Source of the DNA: Histoplasma ohiense | Taxonomy: Eukaryota > Ascomycota > Eurotiomycetes > Onygenales > Ajellomycetaceae | Assembly (NCBI GenBank): GCA_017607445.1 | Contig: JAEVHH010000005.1 | Span: 1,865,001-1,929,000, forward strand | Direction: 5' to 3' | DNA: 64,000 bases | Shown here: in pieces, positions 44,709 to 57,097 of the stretch | How positions within the stretch are numbered: position 1 is the stretch's first letter | How the letters are laid out: each line of letters opens with the position of its first letter | Program-made: the position numbers and the translations under genes | Notes under the pieces: generated by a model | Told to the model about the DNA's origin: nothing | Databases searched by the model: none | Seen by the model: the letters and a program-made list of their open reading frames with translations, nothing else

Positions 44709-46062
44709 TTCAATTGGCAGTTCTTCTCTTGGTTGTTAGTGCCTAAGTAGGCAGATTGATAGTTGATTATTGATTGAATCCTTGGAGATAGCAGTTTGTG
44801 GTAGGTTGGGATGACGGGGACGGATAACTTCAAGTTGGGATGAAAGCATGTATTTAACACCCACGATGAGGCACGCAGACAAGGTATATTCCTCTGCAAC
44901 CAGTGACTGAATCCTAGATGTCGAATTCACCCTATATCAGGAGCTTTGGTATAGCAGTGAATTGGGATAACACAAAGCACACCACACCCCCCACTGGCTA
45001 GATGGTAGCGTGCTTCGATTTTCTCTCGTTGTAAAATGATTTTCAGACGTTCATATAGAAACTACTTATTTGTGCTTTGCCTTCGACCCGCAATATCCAG
45101 GTTTAGGAGAATTCGAAAATCGCTTATTTAGTTTAGAACAACAAATGAACAAATCATATTATTTTCGTTTTGTCCCCCTCCCGACAGACCCGTTGGGTAG
45201 GTGATGATACGTAAGACACATGAAGGGATTAAGAATTTTAGAAACCCAGCAAGAACTGTATTTCCAGATAGAGAAATAGAAAAGTAACCGAAACAGAGAG
45301 AGTGGGAGGAGGAAGTGAAGGAGGAGAGAGAGGATAAGTCACCCGTCGCTGTCTGAAGCTGTGTGTTTTGAAAGATTTTGACGCTGGGAAAGGAAAACTA
45401 AAAAAAAATAAAAATGAAAAAATGAAAGGCGGTGAGGAGATATTCTGCTCGGTGGGGGACATCGCTAGCAGCCTTGTCAACTTTCGACACACCCCCCCCC
45501 GGGTCCCCGCCATGTTCATACTTTCTTAATGTTTCTGGAAAGATAATATCCAGTATCCATTACTCCAAAAACATATAATATATATCCCCCACACTTTCTC
45601 CCTGTATGGTGCAGAAGAAACACGAAAGACCAAATACTAGTTTGAACTTTTGGCGGGGGAAATCCACATGACTTAAAAACCCTAATTCAATTCTATGCCC
45701 AAAACCGGAACCTTGTACCGCATCACTTTTTTCAGATTCATCGTGTGTTGTGTCACAGCGGGAAAGCTAACTCACTATGACGCACAACGCACAAAAAAAA
45801 AAAAAAAAGGAAGAGAAAAAAAGGAGTCACTCTCATCACCAAGAGTTAGTTACAAGTGAATAATAAATATCAAGAATATTCAAAGAATTATTCTGCATGT
45901 TAACTACAAGTGCAGTACAGTAAATTTCTGTGGTGTAACGATATCAACGGCCCCCTTCAGAAATATCTCTATCAAATGGATCCATTAAATGTAATTTATT
46001 ATGCGGAGGGGCATACCCAATTTTCTACCGGTTAGAAAAGAAGAAAAAAGAAAAAAATCAAG

Positions 46063-46096
<34 letters not shown>

Positions 46097-46887
46097 TATC
46101 GTAAAAAAAGGATTACTCTACAGGCAGCCCACATAAAAGGCCTTCGATTTTTCATCTTCCCCCCCCAGAAGCAATTCTGTTCCAAGGAACTGAATTGAAG
46201 TAGCTGCATCACCAAGATAGAGAGAGAAGGTATCCCGCACATCCACTCATCCATACATAATCCGTACAAAGTTTTCAAATCCGATGGTCGAAGGCAGGAA
46301 GAAAACGAGAAACAAAAGCAAGCGCATCACCTCAGCATTGGAAGAAAAAAGAAAGAAAAAGGATAAGATGTACCGCACCTACCCCACCTACCTAGAGCTT
46401 GTTTGGTGAGGAGTGGGGGGGCAAACGAGGTAGACTAGAGATAACAAAATAGAAAGATAAAAACAATAAGTGATAGATAAAATAAAATCAATCAATCAAT
46501 AAATAAATAAATAAATAAATACATGCAAAGAGAATGATTTGGGGGAATAAATGTAACTGTTAAATTTTTCACAAGCGAAGCCATCCGATCGATCAACATC
46601 AGATCAGATCAAGGTGGTAATGGGAAGTTATAAAAAAAACTCGACTGGTTAAGAAACGAATGGTAAACCAGATGATAGAGTAGATTGGGGTAGGGGTAAA
46701 ACGAACGCTCGAAAAGAAAAACCATAAAACCATAACAGTAAAACCCATTCACAATTTAACCGCGCAGGGGGGTAGAAACAAACCAGCCAACCAATAAATC
46801 AATAATAAATCGTGACTTGAAAGGGGAGGGAAAAAAAAAAAAAACAGTATTCAGAGCGTTCTATACAAATCTCTCCGTTTCTCATCC
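44709..46887. other. intergenic, rich in simple repeats
   Basis: rrn3 upstream region followed by AT-rich sequence with poly(A), poly(T), GT and AAAT repeats (45793-45809, 46064-46096, 46488-46520). No coding signal. The end is probably 3' UTR of the Ser-rich gene. Confidence 0.55.
46488..46520 (+). repeat. (TCAA)n/(AAAT)n simple repeat
   Basis: ATCAATCAATCAAT followed by several AAAT units. Confidence 0.85.
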
Positions 46888-47949
46888 CTATATCCACTCA
46901 TTCACGCCAACCAGCCTCTCCGCAGCACCACCGCCACCATACCCCTTGCCGCCGCTATACTCCACAGTACCAAACGTAGACCGATACAACCCTTCGATCT
47001 CAGCAATGTACTCGTCCACCGCAAACTTATACAGTCCCTTCTCCACCAGCATTTGCTCCTCCTCTACAATCACAGCGTTGAGTACCGTAGCGAATTCCTC
47101 AGCTACCTCGTTGACCTGCTCTAGCTCCTTGCCAAAAGGGTGTGGCTGTGTGGAGATGGAGGTAGAGGACTCGGGGACTTGGCGGAGGCGTTCTTGGCTT
47201 AGTCGAGCGGATCGCGTGCTGCTTTGGGTGCTGTGGGACCGGTTGATTGATTGGGAGCGAGAGTGGGAATGGGAGTGGGATTGAGAGCGGGAGAGGGAGG
47301 TAGTTGATGGTGTATGTGAATGCGATGAGCCCTTAGATAGTGATCGCTGGCGGGCTAATTCCTGATGCGATCTTTTTGTATGCGACAATGATCGACGGGG
47401 CAGCGTTGGGGTTTGGGAGACAGAAGAGATTGAAGAGCGGGTGTCGTGGTGTGTAGTGTTGGAGCGCTTGGGAGAGTTGAAGTAGCCAGAGAGATGGTTT
47501 GGCTCTGGGGTGGTGGGCGAGTTCTCTTCGGGCGAGAGATCCGGGGAGGTCATCGGGGTGCCGGAGACATGTGAAGGAGAGGGAATAGAGGACGAGGATG
47601 AGGCGGAAGAAGGGTTTGTAATATCCGAGTCTGAACCAGAACGGACAGAGGAAGATGATGAACCGGAGGGGGATGTCAAAGTTTTCTTGAGTTCTGGCGA
47701 TGGCTGCTGGGCTTGGGGGACCTTTGCGTTATTGAGTTTAGATTTGGGAAGGTCAGGAGCATTGTATGCGAGGAGGTTTGTGGTCGATAACAACTGCACC
47801 GGTAAAGAGATATCTTTCCGTTTGATCGTTCCGGCAGCGAATTTCTGTTGGTTTTCGCGATAAGGCATGGGGGAAGACACCACAAGTGGCTTTTGCTGGC
47901 GCTTGGTGAACGCCCTGCTCAGGGGATTCGACATGGTGGAAGTCGCCAT
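46888..47949 (-). CDS. Ser-rich conserved fungal protein, unknown function
   Basis: A single-exon 353 residue protein starting MATSTMSNPLSRAFTKRQQK. The middle (about 85-270) is low complexity: Ser-rich runs, then an SR/SH-rich segment (SRSQSHSHSHSRSQSINR). The C-terminal 80 residues look folded and helical: FGKELEQVNEVAEEFATVLN, EEEQMLVEKGLYKFAVDEYI and EIEGLYRSTFGT, ending in a Gly-rich tail VGVNEWI. The ordered tail after a disordered linker suggests a small interaction domain. I do not recognise a named family; conservation of the C-terminal block in other Eurotiomycetes would be expected. The frame extends 6 bases upstream without an ATG; the start at 47949 is the first. The Ser/Arg/His region might be a phosphorylation target. 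Function is not assigned. Confidence 0.7.
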   Translation of the reverse strand: MATSTMSNPLSRAFTKRQQKPLVVSSPMPYRENQQKFAAGTIKRKDISLPVQLLSTTNLLAYNAPDLPKSKLNNAKVPQAQQPSPELKKTLTSPSGSSSSSVRSGSDSDITNPSSASSSSSIPSPSHVSGTPMTSPDLSPEENSPTTPEPNHLSGYFNSPKRSNTTHHDTRSSISSVSQTPTLPRRSLSHTKRSHQELARQRSLSKGSSHSHTPSTTSLSRSQSHSHSHSRSQSINRSHSTQSSTRSARLSQERLRQVPESSTSISTQPHPFGKELEQVNEVAEEFATVLNAVIVEEEQMLVEKGLYKFAVDEYIAEIEGLYRSTFGTVEYSGGKGYGGGGAAERLVGVNEWI

Positions 47950-49099
47950 GGCCAATATCTCTCTGGTCTGCTAAATGAAAGTTGGGCTTATATGGATTGT
48001 TCGAGGGTTGGTTTCTGGATGAAATCGTGCGCCACGGTGAGAGAAGATGGCCACGGTGCGACAAGAGGGTTGGCGCTTCCCTTTTAGATGTCTCCACACA
48101 CCGGTTGACGCAGCCGCCAGATGAAAAAGAAAAAAAAAATGGGGAATGTAAATTGAAACGACAAGAAAACCCAAGGGGTATATATTCAAGTTCCCAGGCA
48201 ACGCAACCCCGCGAGCGAGTTTCGGGGTTCGGTTTCGCAATAAAGTAGCTTTAAAAAAAAAAAAAAAATCGATCGATGCCCTGCGCTATATGTTTTCCTG
48301 GAAGTAGGGTACGTACCGGTACCACTTAGGGTAGGGTATGTATGAATTTTGCGCCGGAAGTGGGAAACGAAAGAAAAAACATAGATAGGCCAGCTGCTGG
48401 TTTAAAAGGAAGCAGGAAGCACAGTTGGGTCCTGCAATGGCTTGAAAGCAACAGCGGCACAGAGTTGGAAGAGGGATGAAGCAAAGAATGAATAGGAGTT
48501 GTTGCTCAGCAAATCTTGTTGGTTTTGGTTGATGCACGACGAAGCGCGCAGTTGGCAAAGAGGGTGTAGTTGATGCGTGGGTGGGTAGAAAGAAAGATGG
48601 TCGGAGAAAGGGGCGACAACCAGGACGCGCGACCAAACAATCAATCCGGAATAAAAAATAAAAAAAGGTCGAAGAAGGAATGTGAGAAGAGAAGGTTTTT
48701 AAGGAGAGTTGAAGTCAGATAATCGACAAAATGTACAGCATGAAGATGCCCAGAGAAGGGACAAGAAAAAACGAGACGATGGGAGATGGGGAGGAGGAGG
48801 AGAGATGAGAGAAAGAGAAGAAACAGAAACAAAAGAGGAGAAGAAACCACCGATGCCGTTTGCTTGCTGACGGTGGAAGTGAGGAAGCCCCTTTCAGTTC
48901 CTGGTCGTTGGGCGAGATGGCGCGGCGGGCGACGGGGCGAGGATCTGGTGCCAGGGCTCGGTCAGGATGATTTATGGGGGCCTTTTGGTTGTATTTGGTT
49001 GTTGCCCATGGCTCTCCCCTCCCGGGTGCAGAGTTGAGTTGGAAGCCCTAGGGACCAGTCGCGCTCCACGAACCCCACCGCGCAAGGCCCGTTTGGACC

Positions 49100-49145
49100 C
49101 GGTCTGAACCCAGTCTGAACCCAGTCTGAAGCCAGTCTGAAGCCG
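49100..49145 (+). repeat. 12 bp minisatellite (CAGTCTGAACCC-like)
   Basis: About four copies of GGTCTGAACCCA / AGTCTGAAGCC in tandem within the GC-rich stretch. On the minus strand it would read as repeated Phe-Arg-Leu/Trp-Val-Gln-Thr-Gly-type units. Confidence 0.85.
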
Positions 49146-52100
49146 GCGCAACAAGTCCCAAGGTTCCATGGAACCTCTTGGCGGGGCTGCGGGGCTGATG
49201 GCCCGGTCGCCAGCCAACCAGCAGCCCGCGCCCAGCCTGGTGCCACCTAGTGCCATGGTGCCTGCAGTAGCCGCCGCAGATGGGAGACGGGCCTGTCACT
49301 GGCTGTCGGGTTCCTGTCAGAGTCTGCGAGCGCTCTCGAAGCGTCCAGTCGAAAACGCAAAAATGCCCCGGGGCGGCCTAAATGCTCACCATTGCAGCCA
49401 TTGGACACCCTTCGCCTGGTTAGCGGCTTCTGCCAGGGCTGACGCAGCTGGCCCAGTGGGTGCTGATTGGCCCTGCTGCTGAGTGGGCCCCCGAACCTTC
49501 AACCGTGCTTGTGCCTGAGAGAAAAAACCCGACCCCTGGGGCCAGTAGCGCTGGCACTCTGGCAAAGTCCCAGCTGAGTGACGATGCAGTGCAGCAACCT
49601 GGACAGTCACAAGGAGTGTTTCCGGGCGCTTCTAACACTTGACTACGAAGACACACCACCACTAGGGAGAAGATACTCCAGCGTATGGCATTATCCCACT
49701 TCATCCGCGCTACAGAGCGTCGTACCTTGGGGAATATTCTTCATCAGAAACAACACGATCACGAACCATAACTAAAACATCAACAGAACTTTTTTTTTCT
49801 TTTTTTTTTCTTCGCTTTTTCTCGTTTCTCGTGGGGCATGCAAAACTTTAAAACGCCAACCAAGCTTAATCTGCCACGTTCAAAACAACCTTTTTGAAAG
49901 AAAATAAATAAATAAATAATAAGTAAATAAAATATTCTCCACTCTTTTTGGTGACCTTATTCTCGTCCACAGTGAGTGTGGGCCATTTCTTCGTTCGCAG
50001 GCATACGCTGCGTTGGATTGCGTTACTTGTCCCCGAGGATATTCTTTCTTTTTTTTTTTTTTTTTTTTTTTTTTGCTGACCTGGACCAGTTAAAGAGGAG
50101 AGAGAGAGGGAAGAAGATCCCTTTCAGCAGCTTTGATGGTAGTTTTAAAAACAAAAATTGAAAAGGGGAGAAAAAAAAGGAGGTAATAGTACATGCGCGA
50201 GTTGGCAATGCTTGAGCTGGCATTATTGTCAACCTCCCACTGACAACAACAACATTGTTGGTTTGCTCTTTTTTCCTCCATCCATCCATCCATTCATTCA
50301 TCCCTGAACAAATGGTAGATGTCTACCTAAAAACTCGATGAAACACACGACCGACACTCAACATCCCAACATCTCGCTGTCTCCTATAGATATATATATA
50401 TATATATAGTCTATTAAGATCGCCGATCAGGCCCCTTCCCTCTTACATGCACACTATTCTATATAAAACGCTCCCTGGATCTTCTTCACAAAATTCAGTG
50501 TAAGCTTTTGGGCGAGTGCTTGGCATCAACCATGTGCGTGCGATCGATCGATCATCCGAATGTTTGATTCATGCTTATCTCAGCGAGCTCAGACCTTCTA
50601 TTGGCTCGGTTGCAGCAGCATGACACTAAACTACTTTAGTTATGAGTCATGTGCTCAGAGCAATCCTCGCCAGATTCTTCAAATTTCTCAACTTTGACTT
50701 TCAATTACACAATAGTCAGTCATATATCTTTGAGATTTGTGACCCGCATCCCCTATCATAAGACATTATTCTTGTTTCTTTCTTTTTCTTTGTGGGTTTA
50801 CCAATACCATTAACAAATAAATGCCGTTCCAACAAGCCAGGTTGAAAGACTGGAAGTTGGAGCCTGTAGGAGGTACAGAACTAAAATTAATATTGACAAT
50901 ATTGGGTCGTCCGTGCAAGCGTCCACGGGTTTAATCCCAAGATGAGGCGGTCCAAAAAAGGATACAGCTACCATACAGCTACCAAATTCCTCACTCCAAG
51001 AATCAGCATAACATCTAGATAAGATGAATAGTCTTCCAAAGCGAAGTTTTCCCCAGAGATGGCTTTAGGATTAAGCTTCCTCCATTCTGCAGGTTCCTCA
51101 TCTTAAAAAAAATAAAACAAGCCAAGCAAGGAAAGTTGGTTTCTTTTTTTTTTAATTCGTTTTTTTTAATACTTTCTTTTTCTATCTTGTTTTCTTTTTT
51201 CCTGATTTCTGAAACGGCTAACTCCATCCTCAAACACCAACTGTTTTCCATTTCTCTCGATCCATCGATCCATGGATTTATCAACTGACGATCGTCACGC
51301 CCCCCCCCAAACTCCAGTGCCCGCCCACATAGCGCTTCTGGTTGCCACAGTCGATATCGTCTGTGCGGTGGGGATGAAACTGGACTGGAAGTGAAATCAA
51401 GTCCCAGCCAGAGCAAGAGATATGGTGATGAAACTTCTATCACAGCTACTACCCAACTCACCCCTCCCCTGGCGACTGATCATTTCTTTTTCCTCTCCAG
51501 ATGATCGTTAGTTAACCGTAACGAACTAAATATGCAAGAAGTAAAAATAGAACAACATTTGACAATGTCCAACAAAATCACCATCACCACCATCATATTG
51601 CATAATAATAACTAACTAGTTACAGCATAGTCAAAAGGAATGTATATTGGGCACAAGCCTATCTCTCCAGGGCAAAAGGGCTAAAAAATAAGAATCTCTT
51701 ACTCTTATTAGTAACTAACTAACTATCCACGGATATTTCCATCGTCACTTCGTCACTTCCTTCCATGCATGCAGAAAAATAATAATAACCCCATTTATTT
51801 CTTTCCTATCATTCTTTATTACCATTTACCCGTTCAGGATGGATGCAAAAAGGGGCCAACCACCAGGTGAACTAGGCTCATTCCCCGAACAGCCCGAGGA
51901 TATACCCAGTTCCACACCGAGAAAAAGGTGGACGGATCCGGATATTTTATCTATAATATACGTATACCACTCCCACCATGGCCCATAATAGCTTCGACGT
52001 ACGCTGTAACCAGGCATTTCAAAATATTTTTGCTGACGCAAGTTATTATTGCAGGATTGGCTTGGCTGGTTCCGGGCCCTTTCTCTTCTATCCGACAGGA

Positions 52101-52570
52101 CCAAAGCGTCTTCTTTTTGCAGCAGGGGGGTTTTTTCATTAAACCGCTGGGGTACTGTACATTCGGGTCTGGGGAATATACGCTGTAAATGTTGACTGAC
52201 CTTCTTCACCTGGTTATTTACCTATCGCAAACCAGGGGTTGAAACAATTATGGTTGAATAGTTATATTTGCATATTTCCGGTTGGGACATGGGAGCTTCT
52301 AGTGAGTGTACCGTTGCTTCTCTCCCATTTTCAAGAGAAAATACAAAAAGTCTCTCTGGCAGCCGTATACAAGCCATAGTTATACATAGTTATAGTTATA
52401 CATATACATAGTTAGTATCCATGCCTATAAACGGAAATTTTCAGAAGCATGTCAGCCAAAACTACGCCGTACATTCGGTAGTTATTTTGGTATACCGTAT
52501 CATGGGGAATTGCCTTCCATGGTTTAGCGCTATCCTGATCGGGTTTAGCACAATATCGCCGCTTTCTGGA

Positions 52571-52579
52571 TTATATAAA
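52571..52579 (+). promoter_or_regulatory. TATA-like element followed by CT-rich tract, no gene assigned
   Basis: TTATATAAA followed within 60 bases by a strongly pyrimidine-biased stretch, the usual look of a fungal core promoter. A transcript downstream could be noncoding or contain a small ORF beginning MVTMSTSLLPRCNFASL near 52748. Confidence 0.25.
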
Positions 52580-54194
52580 CCCCCCTCCTCCCGCCGCTCG
52601 AACATCCTCTTTCCATCGTCCCTATTTTCCCTTTCTTTTCTCATAATTCTCTTGTCTCGTGTGTGCCGTGCCCATCCCTTCTTCCCCTTGGGCCCCACTG
52701 CTAGTATCACCTGGCCCGGCTGTGCCGCAGCTGAAACTGTTCTCGACATGGTGACCATGTCCACTTCCCTTCTTCCCCGATGCAATTTCGCCTCACTCTA
52801 CCGTCAAGTTACCCTAAAATCATGCAAGACTGAGGCCCGCTACTGGAATATCTAGTCTGCCCGGGACAGTGGCTGGCTGAGGTTTCCTGTTCACTTTGTT
52901 GATCTCATTTTCTTGTCGCATACACGACTAGCTAATGCTCTACATCCTATATTTGATGTTTTGGGGCTCTGCACACCTATCCTATCAACGCTGCCAATCC
53001 CATCCATCCTGTCTGTGCCTTGGTGCTTGTTGTTCTCCTTAATCTCTCCCTTCCGCAATCGGTCGGCAAACCCGATGTTTCTCACCTGTGGTGCACGCCG
53101 GTGATGGGCGGCCTCTACTCGTTGAGATGGTACGCCAATGAAAAAAATGCCTCTGCATGGCAGAAACGGTATCTGCCTTGCTGCGCCGCAGACCATTACG
53201 CGTCAGGCCCTGGCCAGAGCGCAAGGTCTGGAAGGTCTGGTTGGTTGCAAGGGTGACATGTCCAGACGAAAAAAAAAATCTCCCCGACGATTCAAGCCTC
53301 GCGGCGTGGCCGATGCGTGACGTGGACATGATCCAATCTGCTCCAGTGCAGGTGAATTCTCGGTCACGCTATGTTCCCTCTTGACTAGTAGCAAGATACC
53401 GAGTCGACAAAGATGGATGTCCACCGGAAAAGGGACTTCAGCCTCAGCCTCCTGGGGCCTCAAATCGACCAGGAGAGAAAGGGGCGATGCGACAGTGTGA
53501 TGCGACGTCCGAGTTTCCCCATTTTCACGATCCGCACTTCGATGAATTAACGGACTAATTCGCTATTGGAAATTCGTGTTCATGCTATAAGACCGTGCAT
53601 TGGAGCGGCTATGGTCGCATGACAATCATCTAGCACCCCTTCAGTCAGTGTTACAGTTTAGGAAATAAAAAGCGAGAAGGGTTACGATCTTCCCTTGTTT
53701 TCTGCGTGGACGGCGGCTGGCGTTGCAAGTTGATAGGTGACACTCATCTTCCTGTTTTGTTTTACCCAGGATTTGGCCGACCTCCCCTCCGTGGCGCCAA
53801 CGTCCCTGCACCATGGTGATTCTTCCTGCAGGGAAAATGTGATGGAAGCGAGCAGGTAGAATGGCACCAGCAGGATTTCTCTCATTCCCCCGGGTTGAGA
53901 TCGTCATAAATATAGAAGGTGCCAAATTCCCGACCAAAATTGTCACCTCAAAAAAATATCAGAGCACTACGAGCACAGCAAGCGCACCCCATATCCCATC
54001 ATTGCAAGCAGCAATTCCAACTCACTGGCAATGACACCCTCTCTGCCGGAACATGCTGCGGCACGCGAGATTCCAGGTGGGTACAACGGCCCCTGAGTTG
54101 TCGGTCCAAAATCTGATCAGTATTCGAACAAGAATCCTTGGCAGCGAGCTTCTATGATCCCCAGAGGTCGCCTAGGTCAAGTCCTCCCCCGACT

Positions 54195-54868
54195 ATGGAC
54201 CAACTTCTGTCACGATTTGTCCGCCCGCGCCTTCCTCGCTCGGCCGACGGTGAACCTGGATCGTCACCGGACAACCCGATTGATCTGGATGACAGACCGG
54301 ATGAAGAACACGACACGGAACCTCTCAGTGAAGATCGAGAATCGTCACCCCTTGGAGGCGACGCCGAGCGTGAGTGCGATAGTGAAACTGGTGATAGAAG
54401 GAGCAGGGAGGCAACGTCAATTTGGGACTTGGAAGGGGAGCCGCAGACGCAGCCACAGTCGGGATCACGGCCAACAGGATCCCCCCAGCCAGTACCAGAG
54501 CCAGAGCCAAAGGCGGTCATTGCATGCGAACGTGAGTTTCCCTGATACCTGTGGGCTGCAGAGGGCATATATTAATGGATACAGGAGGCCTCGACTGCGT
54601 TGGCAGCGGCAAGGAGAATGTTGAACCATTGGCGCCACGGTCCATTTCCGGTGCACTGCCAGATAACATCTCCGAGGACGGACCCTCGAAGGAAACCCAT
54701 GCCAGAGTCGGCGACTCTTTCGCACCCCACCTTGAGCCAGACACAAGCGGCCCCCATATCCTGCTACATTGTGAGGCTAGGGAAGGGCATCTTGAATTTC
54801 TCCTGTGGGCGCCCATATGGCAGTTGGAGGATGAGATTGCGAAGGTCCATTCGGATCAGCTCAAGTGA
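54195..54868 (+). CDS. small acidic Pro/Ser-rich protein, unknown
   Basis: Two exons (54195-54531 and 54585-54868) encode 206 residues. The intron has a good GTGAGT donor, a 53 base length and an ATACAG acceptor, and it joins the frame cleanly. The N terminus reads MDQLLSRFVRPRLPR. A long acidic, low-complexity part follows (SSPDNPIDLDDRPDEEHDTE and onward), then a Glu/Pro-rich stretch, and the C terminus looks helical (LLHCEAREGHLEFLLWAPIW, QLEDEIAKVHSDQLK). No domain is recognised. The frame is open 57 bases further upstream but without ATG. The location next to kinase-like and nuclease-like genes suggests an accessory region. It may be a lineage-specific gene; coding status is moderately supported. 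Confidence 0.45.
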
Positions 54869-56040
54869 TACAAGGAGAGGTTGGGCGTCGGGCCTGCAAG
54901 AAGGGCCTCTCAGGCGAGAAAGTGAGCACGGTCCCCTTTTCCAGAGCCTAGAAGATCATCACATCAGAAAAAGGCGCGGCAGTGCTAAGTATAGGGTCTG
55001 TCGAATGGGAGTCTGTGAATTACTTTTGTTTCATTGTTGTCTTGTATGCTTGTCTTGCTGCTATATCTGGCTAACTTGAGGTTAGAGGATCTGTAAGGTG
55101 AGGCCATGTATTTATCCGGCTTGTATTGTCAAGTGATTAGAATCTGCCCAGCCAACACTGAACGCTATATATATGATAGTCATATTGGATTACATCAAGT
55201 ACAAAAATTCTAGCGGAGCACTGGTGACCCGATTCGGTCGCTAGTCAAAATGTCCAATTCCACCCGGTTGGGCAGCTGATTCGCTGCCTTTCTTCCTCCA
55301 GTTGCTCTGGCTTCCTGCGCAAACAACTTGTAAACGCTGAAGAGGTTCGTCCAGACTGGCAATGTTTTGTAGCTGTGCCAGCTTCTGAAGAATGCCTGCC
55401 ACACTAGAAAGGATTACATTATAGCTTCCTAACAATTTTGCGTTTTTATTCCCGTGTTTGCTTCCCATTCATCACATAAAATTAGCATACCAACAAGCAC
55501 AATCACTGTAATACATAACAGAATTCTAAGTCCAGATCATTTGATGCAAAGTTCCATGAATATCCATCATATCCCATGCATTCCGTTCTCACTGTGCTGA
55601 TCCGGAAGCATAGTGGCGCGTCCTTCTGGTCCCGGTTCTTTGTTTCGGAGGGCGGGGGTGGTGTGGGGTGGGGGGGTTGACTCCTTAGGGTATCAATCGC
55701 CTGGCTTTGTCTGTATTTATGTACACCTCCTCTTCCAAGGTCGGCCAATTCTCACCCGCTATTCAAGGTGGGGGGAGATCACATGTCAAAACTATTTCAG
55801 TTTATAGTCTACCAATATCTAGGAAGAGTGAAGAAGATAAAACAACAAGAGTGAAAATGAAGGGTCCCTGAAGCAAGGGAAAATATGTACATCGCAGCCG
55901 GAAGCGCCATGCTGGACCATATTTCCCGCGTGACATCTTAGGAGCACGGGCTGGACAAGATGGGGGGAAATTAAATAAGAACATCAGTAAGCCTTTTTAC
56001 AATTACACAAAGAAGTTTGTTCCCTTTTTGGTTCAGTCGC
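54869..56040. other. spacer with a possible gene fragment (minus, 55210-55468)
   Basis: On the minus strand between about 55210 and 55468 two overlapping frames stay open. One reads SSVAGILQKLAQLQNIASLD, continuing DEPLQRLQVVCAGSQSNWRK and ending in GIGHFD, an amphipathic helical pattern with a C-terminal basic end. It lacks a convincing start and neighbours, so it could be a remnant. The remainder shows nothing supported. Confidence 0.3.
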
Positions 56041-57097
56041 ATGACATGTGGCAACTTGGCGCTCAGCCGGGAACAACCTAATTCCGGACATGACGCCTGG
56101 ATGATGAGTTTGCGAAACGGTGCTTCACATTCAGCATCTCACCTTCTTCCACCGGGGAAGTCATGGGGGTCATTCATTATACAGCTTCAAATGTTTTGGC
56201 AACATCTGGGAACTTACCTGGCTATCTTCGGTTTCTTACCTGCCCTCATGCCTGGGCACACCAGTCTGCCTCGCGGCCCAGAGGGTACCATCTACGAGGC
56301 GAGCGCATTCGATGACAATTTAAGGATTGAGATCGATCCCACAAAGATCAAGTTTATCAAAGAGCTGAAAACATCGGAGACATCATCGATATTCCATGTG
56401 AACTATGATGGCATGCCCCGCGTTCTGAAAGTTGTAGGTGCCTTGGTTATCAGTGCATCTCAAACACACCAGCTCTGACCCTGTCTAGTTCCACAATGAT
56501 GAAGATGCTGGGTATGCCGACGATGGTGTCCGTGACTTGAATCGCGCTCGCTGCGAAATCCGGGCTTATTGCAGCCTCAAGCGATCTGGCATATGCGACG
56601 GGGGCTATGTGCCACAGTTTTATGGATACACACTATCCTTGCGCCCAACTGCCCTTGCCCCTCATCTGGATGCCTTTCAACACGATGCTGGCCTCCCAAG
56701 TGCAATTTTGATGGAATACCTACCGAACCCTTTGCTAATGAACTGCGTCACTTATAGCAAAGAGCGAATGGCCAAGGCAGTCAAAGGCATTCAACAGATA
56801 CATTCAGCTTTGGTTGAGCACAATGACCCTTATCCCAAAAACATTATGATTGTTCCTGGCGACCCGGAAAGAGTTGTGTGGATAGATTTTGATGTTGCGA
56901 TCACTTACCCTGATAGCACCTACATTGGAGATAGGGAACGTGGCTGGATTGAGATTGAAACTAGACGGGTTGAGAGTGTTGGAGTGAAACTTGTTGGTGC
57001 CTCAGACGATGTTTGCTCCTTGTTTCCATGCCACTGACAGATTTTACAGGCAGATGATCAGAAACAGGGTCTCCCCCCGAATACAAAATATTACTAG
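56041..57097 (+). CDS. fungal protein-kinase-like protein (RIO/APH-like, compact)
   Basis: Three exons (56041-56433, 56489-56992, 57050-57097). Conserved sequence begins near 56248 (MPGHTSLPRGPEGTIYEASA), so the true start may be there; the first ATG of the frame is 56041. The N lobe has a Gly-poor loop (ELKTSETSSIFHVNYDG) and the likely ATP-binding Lys in PRVLKV. A CEIRAYCSLKR helix supplies the partner Glu. The catalytic loop is HNDPYPKNIMI (H-x-D-x4-N), followed by WIDFD where DFG would stand. The protein ends LPPNTKYY shortly after, so the usual large C lobe is absent. This resembles the compact kinase-like families that are amplified in Onygenales and other fungi. Activity is possible but unproven. 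The intron 2 donor is a weak GTTGGT, chosen because it restores the family's ADDQKQGLPPNTKYY ending. Confidence 0.7.

Larger units (their letters stand above)
47950..54194. other. 6.2 kb gene-poor stretch
   Basis: No supported gene. From about 48100 to 48900 it is purine/pyrimidine-biased. From 48950 to 49650 it is GC-rich with a 12-base minisatellite. From 49790 to 50100 it has long poly(T) tracts. Around 52570-52640 a TATATAA sequence precedes a CT-rich stretch like a core promoter, but the reading frame after it (to 52855) has no recognisable domain. Open frames elsewhere change strand and frame without splice logic. Confidence 0.5.

Noticed and set aside
49048..49300. Repetitive minus-strand protein (repeated Gln-Thr-Gly-Phe-type units)
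   Set aside because: It is the translation of a 12 bp minisatellite and has no plausible start or promoter.
52421..52855. 144 residue plus-strand frame after a TATA-like site
   Set aside because: No recognisable domain, and its start lies upstream of the TATA-like element; kept only as a promoter-like observation.
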